The position numbers and the translations under genes are program-made. Of a DNA stretch of 64,000 bases, positions 33,446 through 42,953 are shown piece by piece. The DNA is from JBHENC01 sp046262295. GTDB taxonomy: Bacteria > Acidobacteriota > Blastocatellia > Pyrinomonadales > Pyrinomonadaceae. Where the stretch lies: positions 1 through 64,000 of the forward strand of contig JBHENC010000002.1 of the NCBI GenBank assembly GCA_046262295.1, read 5' to 3'. The notes beneath the pieces are model-generated. The model made no database searches. It saw only the letters and a program-made list of their open reading frames with translations, and was not told the origin of the DNA. Each line of letters begins with the position of its first letter. Position 1 is the stretch's first letter.

Positions 33446-35539
33446 CTAACGGCAATCGGCGTTCGTGCGTGTGACGTTTGAGCCGAAGCGTTGTTGATAT
33501 TCGGCTGAAGTTAAGAAGGCGCAGACCATCGCGCGATAGTTGCCCGGCACACGATTATTCAGAACGTCAAGCCAGAATTGATAGCCCGCTTCGTCTGGAT
33601 CGCGCCGCAGATAACCCAGATATTCAGCAAGGACAAAGGTCGGATTAAACTCCCGCGTGCTAAAGAATGGGACATTAATTAAGTTACGCAAAACCTGCGC
33701 ACGGGTTGTCTGACCGCTATTCAGATCATTGATGAGTTCATCGCGCGCCTGCGAATCAATAAAAGGAACGTTAGCCGTTTGATACAAACGATTAACGAAG
33801 TCAGCATTTGAAAGCGAGCCGTAGCGCGTGTTGAATTCCGTGCGCGCGGAAAACTCGTTAGCGAATGCTGCTTGCCGTGCAGCGGTCTCGGCGGCGGTCG
33901 GAGAATTCGATAAGCGTCCGAAGTCGCGCACGAATTCCAGATACGTCGGGCGGCGTCCGAAGGCGGCGCGGTAGAGACGTATGATGAAAGAACCTGTCTG
34001 CTGAAACTCCTGTTCGATGAAGAACGCGGCGGAGACATCTATGCGCTTGCGCGTGATGCACGTTTGGTCTGTGCCGCACTGGTTGATCTGTCCCGTCCAG
34101 TAAGCGAAGCCGCCCGCTTCGGGTTCGCGGTTGAGAAAGTCTCTGTACTGCTGTGTGACAAAGAACTCCGTGCTATCAATCGGGTTCGCCGCTGTATCGG
34201 CGGCGTCGTCGTCGGTGATCGTAACCGTAGCGGTTGTCGGAGAACCGGCGCTCGTGCCGGATGATGGATTGCGCAGACTGACGGTGAAGGTTTCGTTGCC
34301 TTCGTTGAACCCGTCGTTGACGATTGAGATGGTGATCGTCCGGGTCGTGTCGCCGGGTGCGAAGGTAAGCGTGCCCGCCAGCGAAGAATAATCGCAACGC
34401 GCATTCGCCGTGCCGGAATTTCTCACGTTGCAAAGCGTGTAGGCGGTGGGATCATCCGTCTGGAAGTCCACAGTGGCAGCGCCGGCGGTATCGCCCGTGC
34501 GGTTGACGGTCAAGACGATGGTTCCGCCGTTCTCGGCAACCGTGTAAGCGGCTTGCGAGAATTGGAACGTCGAGATCGAACGGTTCGGCACGGCGACGGT
34601 CAGCGCGCTGACGCGCAATCCGCTGCCGATAACGCCGACGGGCGTCGCCCGCCCGCTCGATAAATTGAGCGTGTAAAGAGTTGACGGCGCGTTGAATGGA
34701 TTGGGCGGCGTGACTGAAAGATAAGCCGTGCCGTCCTGCGCGATGTCGAAGCCGACCAGATTGTTGGTCAGGAGCGACGCGCCGGAAGCATCCGTGATCG
34801 TCGCTACGGTGGACAGGAGTCCGGTGTTCGGCGAATTCGGCGAGCCATTGACGGAGCCGACAGTGACGAGCCGCGCCGTGCCTGCGGGTGTGTTACCGCC
34901 GCTACGCACGTCTATACCGTAGTTGGTGGTCGAGGTTGCGCCCGCCACGTTGTTGTTGTAAGCGACGGCGACGATGTTCGGCGGGTCTCCGAAGTTCGTA
35001 TCGCCCGAAGCATAAGCCACGTTGGTGTCTGTGGCGGCAATCGCGCCGGTGTTCGGGTTAAGGCGCAAGTTTTGCTGGTTGACGTTGCCGATGACGCGAA
35101 TGCGATCCGGCACCGGATTAAAGTTGAAGCCGTAAAAAAAGGTGGAGTTGAGCGTTGTCGTGAACGCGCTGCCGACCTGTGTGGCAACGGCTGTGTCCGG
35201 GTTGATAATGTAAAGACGGCTCGAACTGCCAAGCCCGAAGAGTTGGCCGGTGGCCGGGCGAAAGTCTATACCTTTGAGAATCTCGCCTGCCTGCAAGCCC
35301 GTGATCTGCATATCGCTGCGCAGTGTGGCGGGCGCGCTAAAGTCGAAGCTGATTAACCGCTGTGCCTGTGCGCCCAAGCCCGTGTTGGTGGCGAGCGCGA
35401 AGATGGTCGAGCCGGGAACGGCGGCCTGCGGCGTTCCAGACGTTTGCGCGCGCGCGTTGCCGAGCGGCGCAAGCGAGCAGATGCCGAGCGCGAGCGCGAT
35501 CATAAGTGCGCTGCTATAACGTAGCAATCTGTGGTGCAT
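33446..35539 (-). CDS. secreted DUF4394 / Calx-beta / DUF4214 protein
   Basis: A protein of about 697 residues. A signal peptide (YSSALMIALALGICSLAPLG, ending NARAQ) leads into a DUF4394 region (about 40-320; IFALATNTGLGAQAQRLISF, DRIRVIGNVNQQNLRLN), then a Calx-beta domain (AAYTVAENGGTIVLTVNRTG to TATVTITDDDA), then DUF4214 (about 510-690; QQYRDFLNREPEAGGFAYW and LGYLRRDPDEAGYQFWLDVL). Calx-beta domains bind calcium and DUF4214 is often found in secreted or surface proteins. This architecture is common in Acidobacteria. The ATG at 35537-35539 has GGGAGG upstream; the longer open frame overlaps the ferritin-like gene and was rejected. Confidence 0.88.
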   Translation of the reverse strand: MHHRLLRYSSALMIALALGICSLAPLGNARAQTSGTPQAAVPGSTIFALATNTGLGAQAQRLISFDFSAPATLRSDMQITGLQAGEILKGIDFRPATGQLFGLGSSSRLYIINPDTAVATQVGSAFTTTLNSTFFYGFNFNPVPDRIRVIGNVNQQNLRLNPNTGAIAATDTNVAYASGDTNFGDPPNIVAVAYNNNVAGATSTTNYGIDVRSGGNTPAGTARLVTVGSVNGSPNSPNTGLLSTVATITDASGASLLTNNLVGFDIAQDGTAYLSVTPPNPFNAPSTLYTLNLSSGRATPVGVIGSGLRVSALTVAVPNRSISTFQFSQAAYTVAENGGTIVLTVNRTGDTAGAATVDFQTDDPTAYTLCNVRNSGTANARCDYSSLAGTLTFAPGDTTRTITISIVNDGFNEGNETFTVSLRNPSSGTSAGSPTTATVTITDDDAADTAANPIDSTEFFVTQQYRDFLNREPEAGGFAYWTGQINQCGTDQTCITRKRIDVSAAFFIEQEFQQTGSFIIRLYRAAFGRRPTYLEFVRDFGRLSNSPTAAETAARQAAFANEFSARTEFNTRYGSLSNADFVNRLYQTANVPFIDSQARDELINDLNSGQTTRAQVLRNLINVPFFSTREFNPTFVLAEYLGYLRRDPDEAGYQFWLDVLNNRVPGNYRAMVCAFLTSAEYQQRFGSNVTRTNADCR

Positions 35540-35699
35540 GAATAACCTCCCGTAAGAAATGACGTTTATCCGTAGAGCGTGGCGTAACACGCTCGATTGT
35601 TTTAACGCGACGGATGTGAATGGCTGGCGTTGCAGCGACGGCGTGTTGCACGAAAGATTCAAACTATGCTTTCGCCGCACGCGCCTTAACTGCCGCGCG

Positions 35700-36620
35700 T
35701 TAGCCATTGGCCGCGCTCGTGTTGAGCGTGCCGTTCACTCCTTGCGGGAAAAATCCACCCTGTCTTTGCGCCGTCGCCGTCAGGTAAACGATATTGAGCA
35801 CCTGCCCTGACGTGCGGCTGAACGCGAGGCCGTTGGCATCTGTCGGAACGATGTTGGCCTGACGGTTAGCATCGAGAATCCCTTGATCGAGATCGGTTGT
35901 GCCGTCCAACGAATCGCGCGCATCGGAGATTTGCTGAACCGGCGTCGCCAGCCCGCGCGAAAAGAGCACCGTGCGGATAAGGCTTGCGTGATAGGCTTCG
36001 ACGGCGAGAATACCGGCGGCGGCTTCGAGGAAAGTCCTGCTACTGATTAGCGGCGAAGCTCCCTTGAAGGCGGTGACGCCGACATCCTCGAAGATAAACG
36101 CGGCGAGCAGAAAGCTGTTATCGTCTGCGTAAGGATCGAAAGTCGCGGTCGGGCCGACGACACCGGCGGCGCGGGCGGCTGCCGTAAAGCTTGCCTGAAG
36201 ATCAATGGCCGGACGTGCAACGGCTGCCGAACCGAGCGCACCGCGCAGGAATCTGACGTGCGCCATCTCATCTGCGGCAATCTCGTTGGCGTACTGGCGC
36301 ACGGCATCGGAAGCAAACGTCACCTGACGCCCGCCCGTGACCCCGCCACGCGTGCCGGTTCCGGTGGTGTCGGCATCGGCCAAGCCTGAGCCGGTGGTCG
36401 CGCGCAGGTAAAACTCAGCTTCGAGGTATTCAAGATTCAGCGCAAAGTTAAGCACGTCGGCATCGGTCGGCGTGGTGGTTTGAGCGATGGCGGTGAGCGG
36501 ATTTGCGCCGAGCACACTCAGACCGGCAACACCGGCGATTCCCGCCTGCGTAAGAAAGCGGCGGCGATTGCTGCGGACGTTTTTCGTCTGCGCATCATGA
36601 ATAAGCGAACTATCGGACAT
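35700..36620 (-). CDS. TAT-exported ferritin-like domain protein
   Basis: A 306-residue protein with a twin-arginine signal (NRRRFLTQAGIAGVAGLSVL, ending AIAQ). The mature part is a four-helix ferritin-like domain (Ferritin_2 type) with Glu/His ligands in ALNLEYLEAEFYLRAT, EIAADEMAHVRFLRGAL and AVEAYHASLIRTVLF. Such proteins are exported folded, perhaps with bound metal; their activity is not known. The ATG at 36618-36620 follows AAGGAG. The DUF4394 / DUF4214 gene lies downstream on the same strand, 160 bases away. Confidence 0.88.
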   Translation of the reverse strand: MSDSSLIHDAQTKNVRSNRRRFLTQAGIAGVAGLSVLGANPLTAIAQTTTPTDADVLNFALNLEYLEAEFYLRATTGSGLADADTTGTGTRGGVTGGRQVTFASDAVRQYANEIAADEMAHVRFLRGALGSAAVARPAIDLQASFTAAARAAGVVGPTATFDPYADDNSFLLAAFIFEDVGVTAFKGASPLISSRTFLEAAAGILAVEAYHASLIRTVLFSRGLATPVQQISDARDSLDGTTDLDQGILDANRQANIVPTDANGLAFSRTSGQVLNIVYLTATAQRQGGFFPQGVNGTLNTSAANG

Positions 36621-36895
36621 AATCGATTCTCCTTGGGTTCTATGGTGGCGTAATTCGATAGCGCGAAGGCTGTCAGGCCATCCGGCTAACATTAGCGTCT
36701 CATTTTTCGCAGGTTGTTCAAGGACTGGGGAGATGCGTTAACGACAACTGTAAAGGCGGTCGCGCACGCTTGAATTTTTACTTAACCCATGATTAAAGCG
36801 ACTATGATACGTAGCATCTACGATTGTCACTTAGTCTACGGATTTTTCGCAAGTCACTTTTACTTCACGATTCCCGTTTGATTCTGTGCCTTAGA

Positions 36896-37219
36896 TTAAT
36901 CGCGCAAGACTTTCAGCAACTCTCTGGCGGCGGCGAGAATCCCGGCGCGTTCCTGTTCGTCGCGCGGGCGATTTGTGAAGTGATCGGCGGCAGGCGTGCC
37001 GAGGTGTTGCTGGCGCAACTCGCGTTGTATCTCTATGATCTTTTGTTTTTCTTGGGCACGTGCTGCCGTGAGGCCGCCCGCGTGTATGAATTCGACTATC
37101 CGGCGCAACTCGTCGCTGTCAAACCACGTTCCATGTTCCTTACACACGTCCACGATGACGCTGGAACAATGCGCGAAATTCACGCGGTTCATTAACTGCG
37201 CGCATTCCGGGCACGGCAC
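36896..37219 (-). CDS. zinc-ribbon (zf-TFIIB) protein, N-terminus shortened
   Basis: A 107-residue protein with the zf-TFIIB zinc ribbon: CPEC near the start and DVCKEHGTWFDSDEL about 20 residues later, followed by a charged helix. Family relatives usually have another 60-80 residues, with a first cysteine pair, before this point. Here coding-like sequence (RYVPCPECAQ) runs just past the GTG at 37219, but no upstream start or second ribbon exists before the frame closes at 37313. The GTG follows GGAGAAGG and may serve as a new start. It is either a shortened gene or a remnant. Confidence 0.65.
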   Translation of the reverse strand: MPCPECAQLMNRVNFAHCSSVIVDVCKEHGTWFDSDELRRIVEFIHAGGLTAARAQEKQKIIEIQRELRQQHLGTPAADHFTNRPRDEQERAGILAAARELLKVLRD

Positions 37220-37364
37220 ATATCGAACCTTCTCCGCTTCTTGTGCGGCAGAAGCTACGGTGTGTCGCGGGCGCGAATTATAAATGGACGAAAACGAGTG
37301 AAATGTGCGATGCTAGGTAAAACCGGATTCAACAAAATCTTGAGGAATTTGAGGGAGAAGATAG

Positions 37365-37859
37365 ATGCGAAAAATCATTTCGATGCTGTTTGCGATCATG
37401 TTCATTGCCAGCGGCGCGTTCTTTGAAGGAAGCTCGAGCACGGCGAACGCCGCGACGCTTCTGGCGCAGGAAAATCAAGGCGTGGGTAACGGCGGGCAGG
37501 TACTCGAAACGCCGCGTCGCCGCCGGGTCAGACGGCGCAGGCGCGGCGATGTCGAGCGGCGCGACGGCGTCGGCGCGAGATTCGGACGCGCGGGCCATCA
37601 TTACGGGCGCGCGGGCAAATCGGCGGGACGCGGCGGCGCGCGTTTCGGTAAAAACATCGTGCGCGCCAAGCCGATTAGAGCCGGTGCGGAGCTGGGCAAA
37701 GGCATGGGCGGCTTCGGCAAAAACGTCGGGCAGGGCACGGGCGATGCCGGTGTCGGCGTCGGCAAAGCGGGCGCGAAGACGGGTAAAGCCGTCGGCAAAG
37801 CCGGAGCCAAGACCGGCAAAGCCATCGGCAGAGGCGTCAAGCACGTTTTCACTCCATAA
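37365..37859 (+). CDS. secreted Gly/Lys/Arg-rich low-complexity protein
   Basis: A 164-residue protein with a signal peptide (MRKIISMLFAIMFIASGAFF, ending near TANAA). The mature part is strongly basic and rich in Gly, Arg, Lys and Ala: an RRRRVRRRRR block followed by glycine-spaced units, ending in two copies of VGKAGAKTGKA. No known domain is visible. It may bind polyanions such as polyphosphate, DNA or cell-wall polymers, or be a structural surface protein. A GAGGGAGA site precedes the ATG, and coding bias is clear, so the gene is probably real. Confidence 0.6.
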   Translation: MRKIISMLFAIMFIASGAFFEGSSSTANAATLLAQENQGVGNGGQVLETPRRRRVRRRRRGDVERRDGVGARFGRAGHHYGRAGKSAGRGGARFGKNIVRAKPIRAGAELGKGMGGFGKNVGQGTGDAGVGVGKAGAKTGKAVGKAGAKTGKAIGRGVKHVFTP

Positions 37860-38011
37860 GCACGCGAGCCGTTTTACGCAAAAACGTCCGCCGCAACTTT
37901 CAAAGGCGCGGCGCTGTCTGCGAGAAATCGGGCAGTGCCGCGCCACTTCGTTTTTAAGCGTGATGCGCGCGTCGCCGGTAAAAGAATTAGTTCAGTAAAG
38001 ATCAGTGAGGC

Positions 38012-39580
38012 GTGAGCTTTAGAAAAGTGTCCGGTCAAAGCTTAATGCTCGTAGACGTGCGCGCGGCAATCAAGCCGTTCGTGTTGACGCTTGATGTCGG
38101 CACGTCAAGCGTGCGTGCGGCGCTCTACGATGCCGTCGGGCGCGAGATTGAAAGCACATCGGCGCGCATCGTGCGTAGCCTGGAGACGACGCCGGACGGC
38201 GGCGCAGAGATAAATGCGGACGCCGCCATCGCGCAGGTAATCGAAATTATCGATGCGTCGCTGGCACGCGCGGGCACGCTCGCTTCGCACATCGAAGCCG
38301 TTGCCGTCGCGTCCTTCTGGCACAGTCTCGTCGGAGTGGATGATCGTGGGCGCGCGGTCACGCCTGTTTTCGGCTGGGCAGAGACGCGCGCCGCAAAAGC
38401 CGCCGCACAGTTGCGCCAGCGCCTTGATGAAAAATCTTCACACGCGCGAACGGGTTGCCGCTTTCACGCCAGCTACTGGCCTGCGAAACTTGCATGGCTG
38501 CGCGAAGATCACAGCGAACTCTATCGCGCGGCGACGCGCTGGCTGTCCTTCAGCGACTATCTCGCGCTGTGCCTTTTGGGTGAAACGCAAACGAGCGTTT
38601 CGATGGCGTCGGGCACAGGGCTTTTCAATCAAGCGCGTTGCGAATGGGATGAGACGCTGTTAAAGGAGTTGTGCCTTGAATGCGCGCAGTTGCCATTGAT
38701 TGCCGGAACTGATGACGCTTTCAATCATTTGGGAAAGACCTATGCGAAGCGTTGGCCGCAGCTTGAAGGCGCAGGCTGGTTTTTGTCAATCGGCGACGGC
38801 GCGGCGAACAACGTCGGCGCTGGCTGCGTGACGAAAGATCGTGCGGCGTTGATGATCGGAACGTCCGGCGCGATGCGCGTGATGTTTGAGGGCGCGGCGT
38901 CTGAGTTGCCGGAAGGCTTGTGGTGTTATCGCGCGGACAGGCGGCGCGTGCTTACGGGCGGCGCGCTCTCGGACGGCGGCGGGCTTTACGGTTGGATGAA
39001 AGAATCGCTCGCGTTGACGAATTGAGATGACGAGCTTGAATGTGCGCTCGATGCTTTAGAACCGGACGCACACGGATTGACGCTCCTGCCTTTCTGGACG
39101 GGCGAACGCAGCACGGGCTGGCACGCCGACGCACGTGGCGCAATCTTAGGCTTACGCTTACACACGCGCCCCTTAGAGATTATGCGCGCTGCGATGGAAG
39201 CTGTTTGTTATCGCTTCGCGCGTATTAATGAAGCGTTGGAGAGCGCCACGTCTTCGAGCGTTCGAGAGGTCGTCGCGTCCGGCGGCGCGCTCATAAACTC
39301 GCCCGTCTGGACGCAGATGCTCGCGGATGTTTTGCATCGTCCCGTAAAACTATCCGGCGTGCGCGAAGCTTCGAGTCGCGGCGCGGCCTTGCTTGCGCTG
39401 GAAGCAATGGGCACAATAAAAACAATCGGCGATGCACCCGTTTCATTTGAACGAACTTACGAACCAGACGCCGCGCGCCACGCCAAGTATCGCGTCGCGC
39501 TCGAGCGTCAACAAAAAATTTACGAACAGCTCATCGCCGATGAAAAGTTTGCCGCAGTTATCAATGAAACTACGCCGTAA
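38012..39580 (+). pseudogene. FGGY-family sugar kinase (gluconokinase-like) with an in-frame TGA
   Basis: Both halves of one FGGY kinase lie in the same frame. Codons 1-337 give the N-terminal ATPase fold (VLTLDVGTSSVRAALYDA, ASFWHSLVGVDDRGRAVTPV, GDGAANNVGAGCV, LMIGTSGAMRV). A TGA at 39023-39025 interrupts, and reading continues with DDELECALDALEPD, LTLLPFWTGERSTGW and the C-terminal signature VVASGGALINSPVWTQMLAD. No bases are lost or gained. Gluconokinase-like members phosphorylate gluconate or similar sugars; the transketolase gene follows 73 bases later. The start may be GTG 38012 or ATG 38045. It is a recent nonsense mutation, a sequencing error, or a site of readthrough. Confidence 0.85.
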
Positions 39581-39653
39581 GAAATCAAACGGCGCTAATA
39601 AAAAACGCCGCGCCTGAAATTATGCGAGCGCGAAACGACGAAAGGTAAAGGAC

Positions 39654-41714
39654 ATGAGCGCGCCAACGCCGCAAGATGTGAAACCAAACGCCGAACTCGA
39701 TCAACTGTGCATCAACACGATTCGCACGCTCAGCCTCGACGCCGTGCAAAAGGCCGAATCAGGCCATCCGGGTCTGCCGCTCGGTATGGCTCCGGCGGCC
39801 TACGTTTTATGGACGCGCTTTCTTCGTCATAATCCGCAGAACCCGAAGTGGTCGAACCGTGATCGCTTTCTGCTCTCCGCCGGACACGGCTCGATGCTGC
39901 TTTACAGTCTGCTGCATCTGACGGGCTACGAGTTGCCGCTCGACCAATTAAAAAACTTCCGGCAATTCGGCTCAAAGACGCCCGGCCATCCCGAATACGG
40001 TTTGACGCCCGGCGTCGAACTGACAACAGGGCCTCTCGGACAGGGTTTCGCCAACGGCGTCGGGATGGGCATCGGTGCGGCGCATCTCGGCGCGCGTTTC
40101 AATAAACCGGAATTTCCGATCATAGACCACTATGTTTATTCAATCGTTTCCGACGGCGATTTGATGGAAGGCGTCGCCAGTGAGGCCGCATCTCTCGCCG
40201 GACATTTGAAGCTCGGCAAACTCATTTATCTCTACGACGATAACCGCGTCACCATCGAAGGCTTCACCGATTTGGCCTTTTCCGAAAACGTGCCGAAGCG
40301 TTTTGAGGCTTACGGCTGGCACACGCTCCATGTCGAAGACGGCAACGATTTGGAAGAGATAGACGGCGCGATTCGTGAAGCACAGAGCGACGGGACACGT
40401 CCGACATTGATCTCTATACGCACGACCATCGGCTACGGAATGCCTACGGCGGGCACGCGCAAAGCTCATTCGGATGCGCCGGGCGAAGAGGCCGTCCGCG
40501 AAACCAAAAAACATCTCGGCTGGCCTGAGGACAAAACTTTCTACATCCCGGACGAAGCTCTCAAACACTTCCGCGAAGCCGTCGAGCGCGGCGCACATGA
40601 AGAGAAAGAGTGGAACGAGCTTGTTGAAAAGTATGAGAAGGAGCACACGGAGTTGGGCGCGGCGTGGCGCACGACGATGAGCGGCGAACTGCCTGCTGAT
40701 TGGGAAGATCATCTGCCTTCCTTCAAAGATGCAACGAAGCCGATGGCGACCAGACAGGCTTCCGGCGAAGTTATCAACGCGATTGCGCCCGTGATGCCGA
40801 TGCTGATTGGCGGCAGCGCAGACCTCGCGCCATCGAACAACACGGACATCAAGGACGGCGGCGACTTCGAGGCGGCCACGCAGGACGGGCGCATCCTGCA
40901 TTTCGGCATACGCGAACACGCGATGGGCGCAGCTCTCTCCGGCATCAGCTTAAACGGCGGCTTGATTCCTTACGGCGGCACCTTCATGTGTTTCTCCGAT
41001 TACATGAAGCCCGCGATTCGCCTCGCCGCGCTCTCCGAAGTACAAGTCATCTACATCTTCACGCACGATTCCATCGGACTCGGCGAAGACGGCCCGACGC
41101 ATCAACCCATCGAACAGCTCGCCGGGCTGCGCGCCATCCCGCGCCTCTTCACGATACGTCCCGCCGACCCGCACGAAACACGCGAAGCATGGCGCATCGC
41201 CATCCTACGCCGTAATCTTCCGACCGCACTCGCTCTCACCAGACAAAAACTTACGCCGATTGACCGCATGCGCTACGCTTCAGCCGAAGGCGCACGGCGC
41301 GGCGCATACATCATCGCCGAAGCCGAAAACGCGTACGGCAAAGCCGATGCTTCCGCCGCCACGCCGGAACTGATTTTGATCGCCACCGGCTCGGAAGTTT
41401 CGCTGGCGCTCGAAGCCCGCGAGCGTTTGCAGCAGGCGGGCACGCCGACGCGCGTCGTCTCGATGCCGTGCTGGGAACTGTTTGAAGAACAACCCGTAGC
41501 GTATCGCAACGAAGTGTTGCCGCCAGAGGTGACGGCGCGGCTGGCAGTTGAAGCCGGAGCGCGGCTTGGCTGGGATAGATATGTCGGATTAAGCGGCGAT
41601 GTGGTGTGCCTTGACCGCTTCGGTGCAAGCGCGCCCGGCGATAACGTGATGCGCGAACTCGGCTTCACGCCGGATAACATCGCAGAGCGCGCCCGCGCGT
41701 TACTCCAAAAATAG
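39654..41714 (+). CDS. tkt: transketolase
   Basis: A 686-residue thiamine-diphosphate enzyme of the pentose phosphate pathway that moves two-carbon units between sugars. The N-terminal part has AVQKAESGHPGLPLGMAPAA, RFLLSAGHGSMLLYSLLHL, TGPLGQGFANGVGMGIG and the cofactor-binding SDGDLMEGVASEAASLAGHL. The middle domain has FGIREHAMGAALSGISLNGG and THDSIGLGEDGPTHQPIEQL. The length is normal. It follows the broken sugar kinase gene, which fits a gluconate / pentose phosphate cluster. Confidence 0.96.
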   Translation: MSAPTPQDVKPNAELDQLCINTIRTLSLDAVQKAESGHPGLPLGMAPAAYVLWTRFLRHNPQNPKWSNRDRFLLSAGHGSMLLYSLLHLTGYELPLDQLKNFRQFGSKTPGHPEYGLTPGVELTTGPLGQGFANGVGMGIGAAHLGARFNKPEFPIIDHYVYSIVSDGDLMEGVASEAASLAGHLKLGKLIYLYDDNRVTIEGFTDLAFSENVPKRFEAYGWHTLHVEDGNDLEEIDGAIREAQSDGTRPTLISIRTTIGYGMPTAGTRKAHSDAPGEEAVRETKKHLGWPEDKTFYIPDEALKHFREAVERGAHEEKEWNELVEKYEKEHTELGAAWRTTMSGELPADWEDHLPSFKDATKPMATRQASGEVINAIAPVMPMLIGGSADLAPSNNTDIKDGGDFEAATQDGRILHFGIREHAMGAALSGISLNGGLIPYGGTFMCFSDYMKPAIRLAALSEVQVIYIFTHDSIGLGEDGPTHQPIEQLAGLRAIPRLFTIRPADPHETREAWRIAILRRNLPTALALTRQKLTPIDRMRYASAEGARRGAYIIAEAENAYGKADASAATPELILIATGSEVSLALEARERLQQAGTPTRVVSMPCWELFEEQPVAYRNEVLPPEVTARLAVEAGARLGWDRYVGLSGDVVCLDRFGASAPGDNVMRELGFTPDNIAERARALLQK

Positions 41715-41816
41715 CGAGCGCGCCAAACGCTGCCAATGTGCCGGACGTTGCTAACTCGCGTGATTCGCGTTGCCGCGTTGTTGTTCGCACGTTTCAACTC
41801 GCGCGGGCGCGGTAGT

Positions 41817-42854
41817 CTAACAAACGATTCGCAGTGATGCGGGTAGCACGCGAAATTCGGCGGGCGTGTGGCCGCGCAAATTGCCGTCGGCTTCGATAAG
41901 TAGAGCATCTTCCGGCGAGCGGGTTTCGATGTGAACGCGCGTTGCCTTTGCCGTGCGCACGTTTGGATTCTTGAGATGCGTGCCGCGACGTATGCGCGGC
42001 AACTCGCGCAGAATCGCCGCGCGTGTCAGATTGCAGCCGATCAGAAAATTCAGTTCTCCGTCATCAAGGCGCGCATCCGGGGCGAACATCATCCCGCCGC
42101 CCGCGTAGATTCCGTTCGCCAGCGCCAGCAGATTCGAGTCGCATTCAATCACACGGTTTTCGTCCAACGTCACGCGCACCTTTCGTTCGCGCCATACCGC
42201 GAGTGCGCCGAGAGCGGCAAGCGTGAAACGCACGTCGCCGGACAAGCGGCGCATTGAATTGTTCTGCCCGGCGACGCGCCCGGCCACCTGCGCCCCTATT
42301 CCGAGCGTCGCCACATTCAAGCAGATGAAGGAATGCGCGTCGTTTTCAATGTTGTTCTTGCCGCTGTGTAACTTTCCGGCAATGACATCAATCGCGCGTG
42401 TCGTTGCCTTCTTAACTCGAGCGTCACCGTCGCGGCAATGAGCGATTAATTTTTCTATCCATTTTTCTACCGGTTCGCGCGTTCCGCCTGTCAGCCCGCG
42501 CGCAAAATCGTCGCCTGTGCCCACCGGTAAGATTGCGAGCGCGGCGTCCGGGTTAACGGGCGCAAACGAAAAATCAGCGTCGTCGTTGTCGCCGCCCGCG
42601 TCCCGTGCGGCGCGCTCGAAAAAGCCGGACGCCGCTTCGCTCAACGTGCCGTCGCCGCCGATGACACAGATTGTTCGATAGTCTGTTTTGATTGCCGCGC
42701 GCGTGATGGTTTCGGCGTCGCCCGCGCGTGTTGTCGCGCGCAAGTCAAAGAGAATTTTATTTTGTTCGAGAGCGTTTTGGATGACAGGCCAACGAAGACG
42801 CGCCGCCGCCGCTGTGTGATTGATGATAACAAGTGTGCGGGAAGCGACGCTCAT
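41817..42854 (-). CDS. diacylglycerol/sphingosine kinase-family lipid kinase
   Basis: A 345-residue protein of the DagK catalytic (YegS/BmrU) family that phosphorylates a lipid with ATP. The nucleotide-binding CVIGGDGTLSEAASGF and the later AILPVGTGDDFARGL are the family hallmarks. CLNVATLGIGAQVAG and ANGIYAGGGMMFAPDARLDD with LNFLIG complete the C-terminal domain. It starts close to and divergent from the quinone oxidoreductase gene, so the two share a promoter region of about 100 bases. Confidence 0.87.
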   Translation of the reverse strand: MSVASRTLVIINHTAAAARLRWPVIQNALEQNKILFDLRATTRAGDAETITRAAIKTDYRTICVIGGDGTLSEAASGFFERAARDAGGDNDDADFSFAPVNPDAALAILPVGTGDDFARGLTGGTREPVEKWIEKLIAHCRDGDARVKKATTRAIDVIAGKLHSGKNNIENDAHSFICLNVATLGIGAQVAGRVAGQNNSMRRLSGDVRFTLAALGALAVWRERKVRVTLDENRVIECDSNLLALANGIYAGGGMMFAPDARLDDGELNFLIGCNLTRAAILRELPRIRRGTHLKNPNVRTAKATRVHIETRSPEDALLIEADGNLRGHTPAEFRVLPASLRIVC

Positions 42855-42953
42855 GTTTCGTTGCGCGCCACTTTACCACAAGGCCGCGACCGCATTATTG
42901 TTGAAGAAGCGAATGCCTGTCACATTGAAAGCAGCGGAAGGAACGGAGCGAAT

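Noticed and set aside
39023..39025. Selenocysteine at the in-frame TGA of the sugar kinase
   Set aside because: FGGY kinases are not known selenoproteins, the position is not a conserved Cys site, and no convincing selenocysteine insertion hairpin follows directly.
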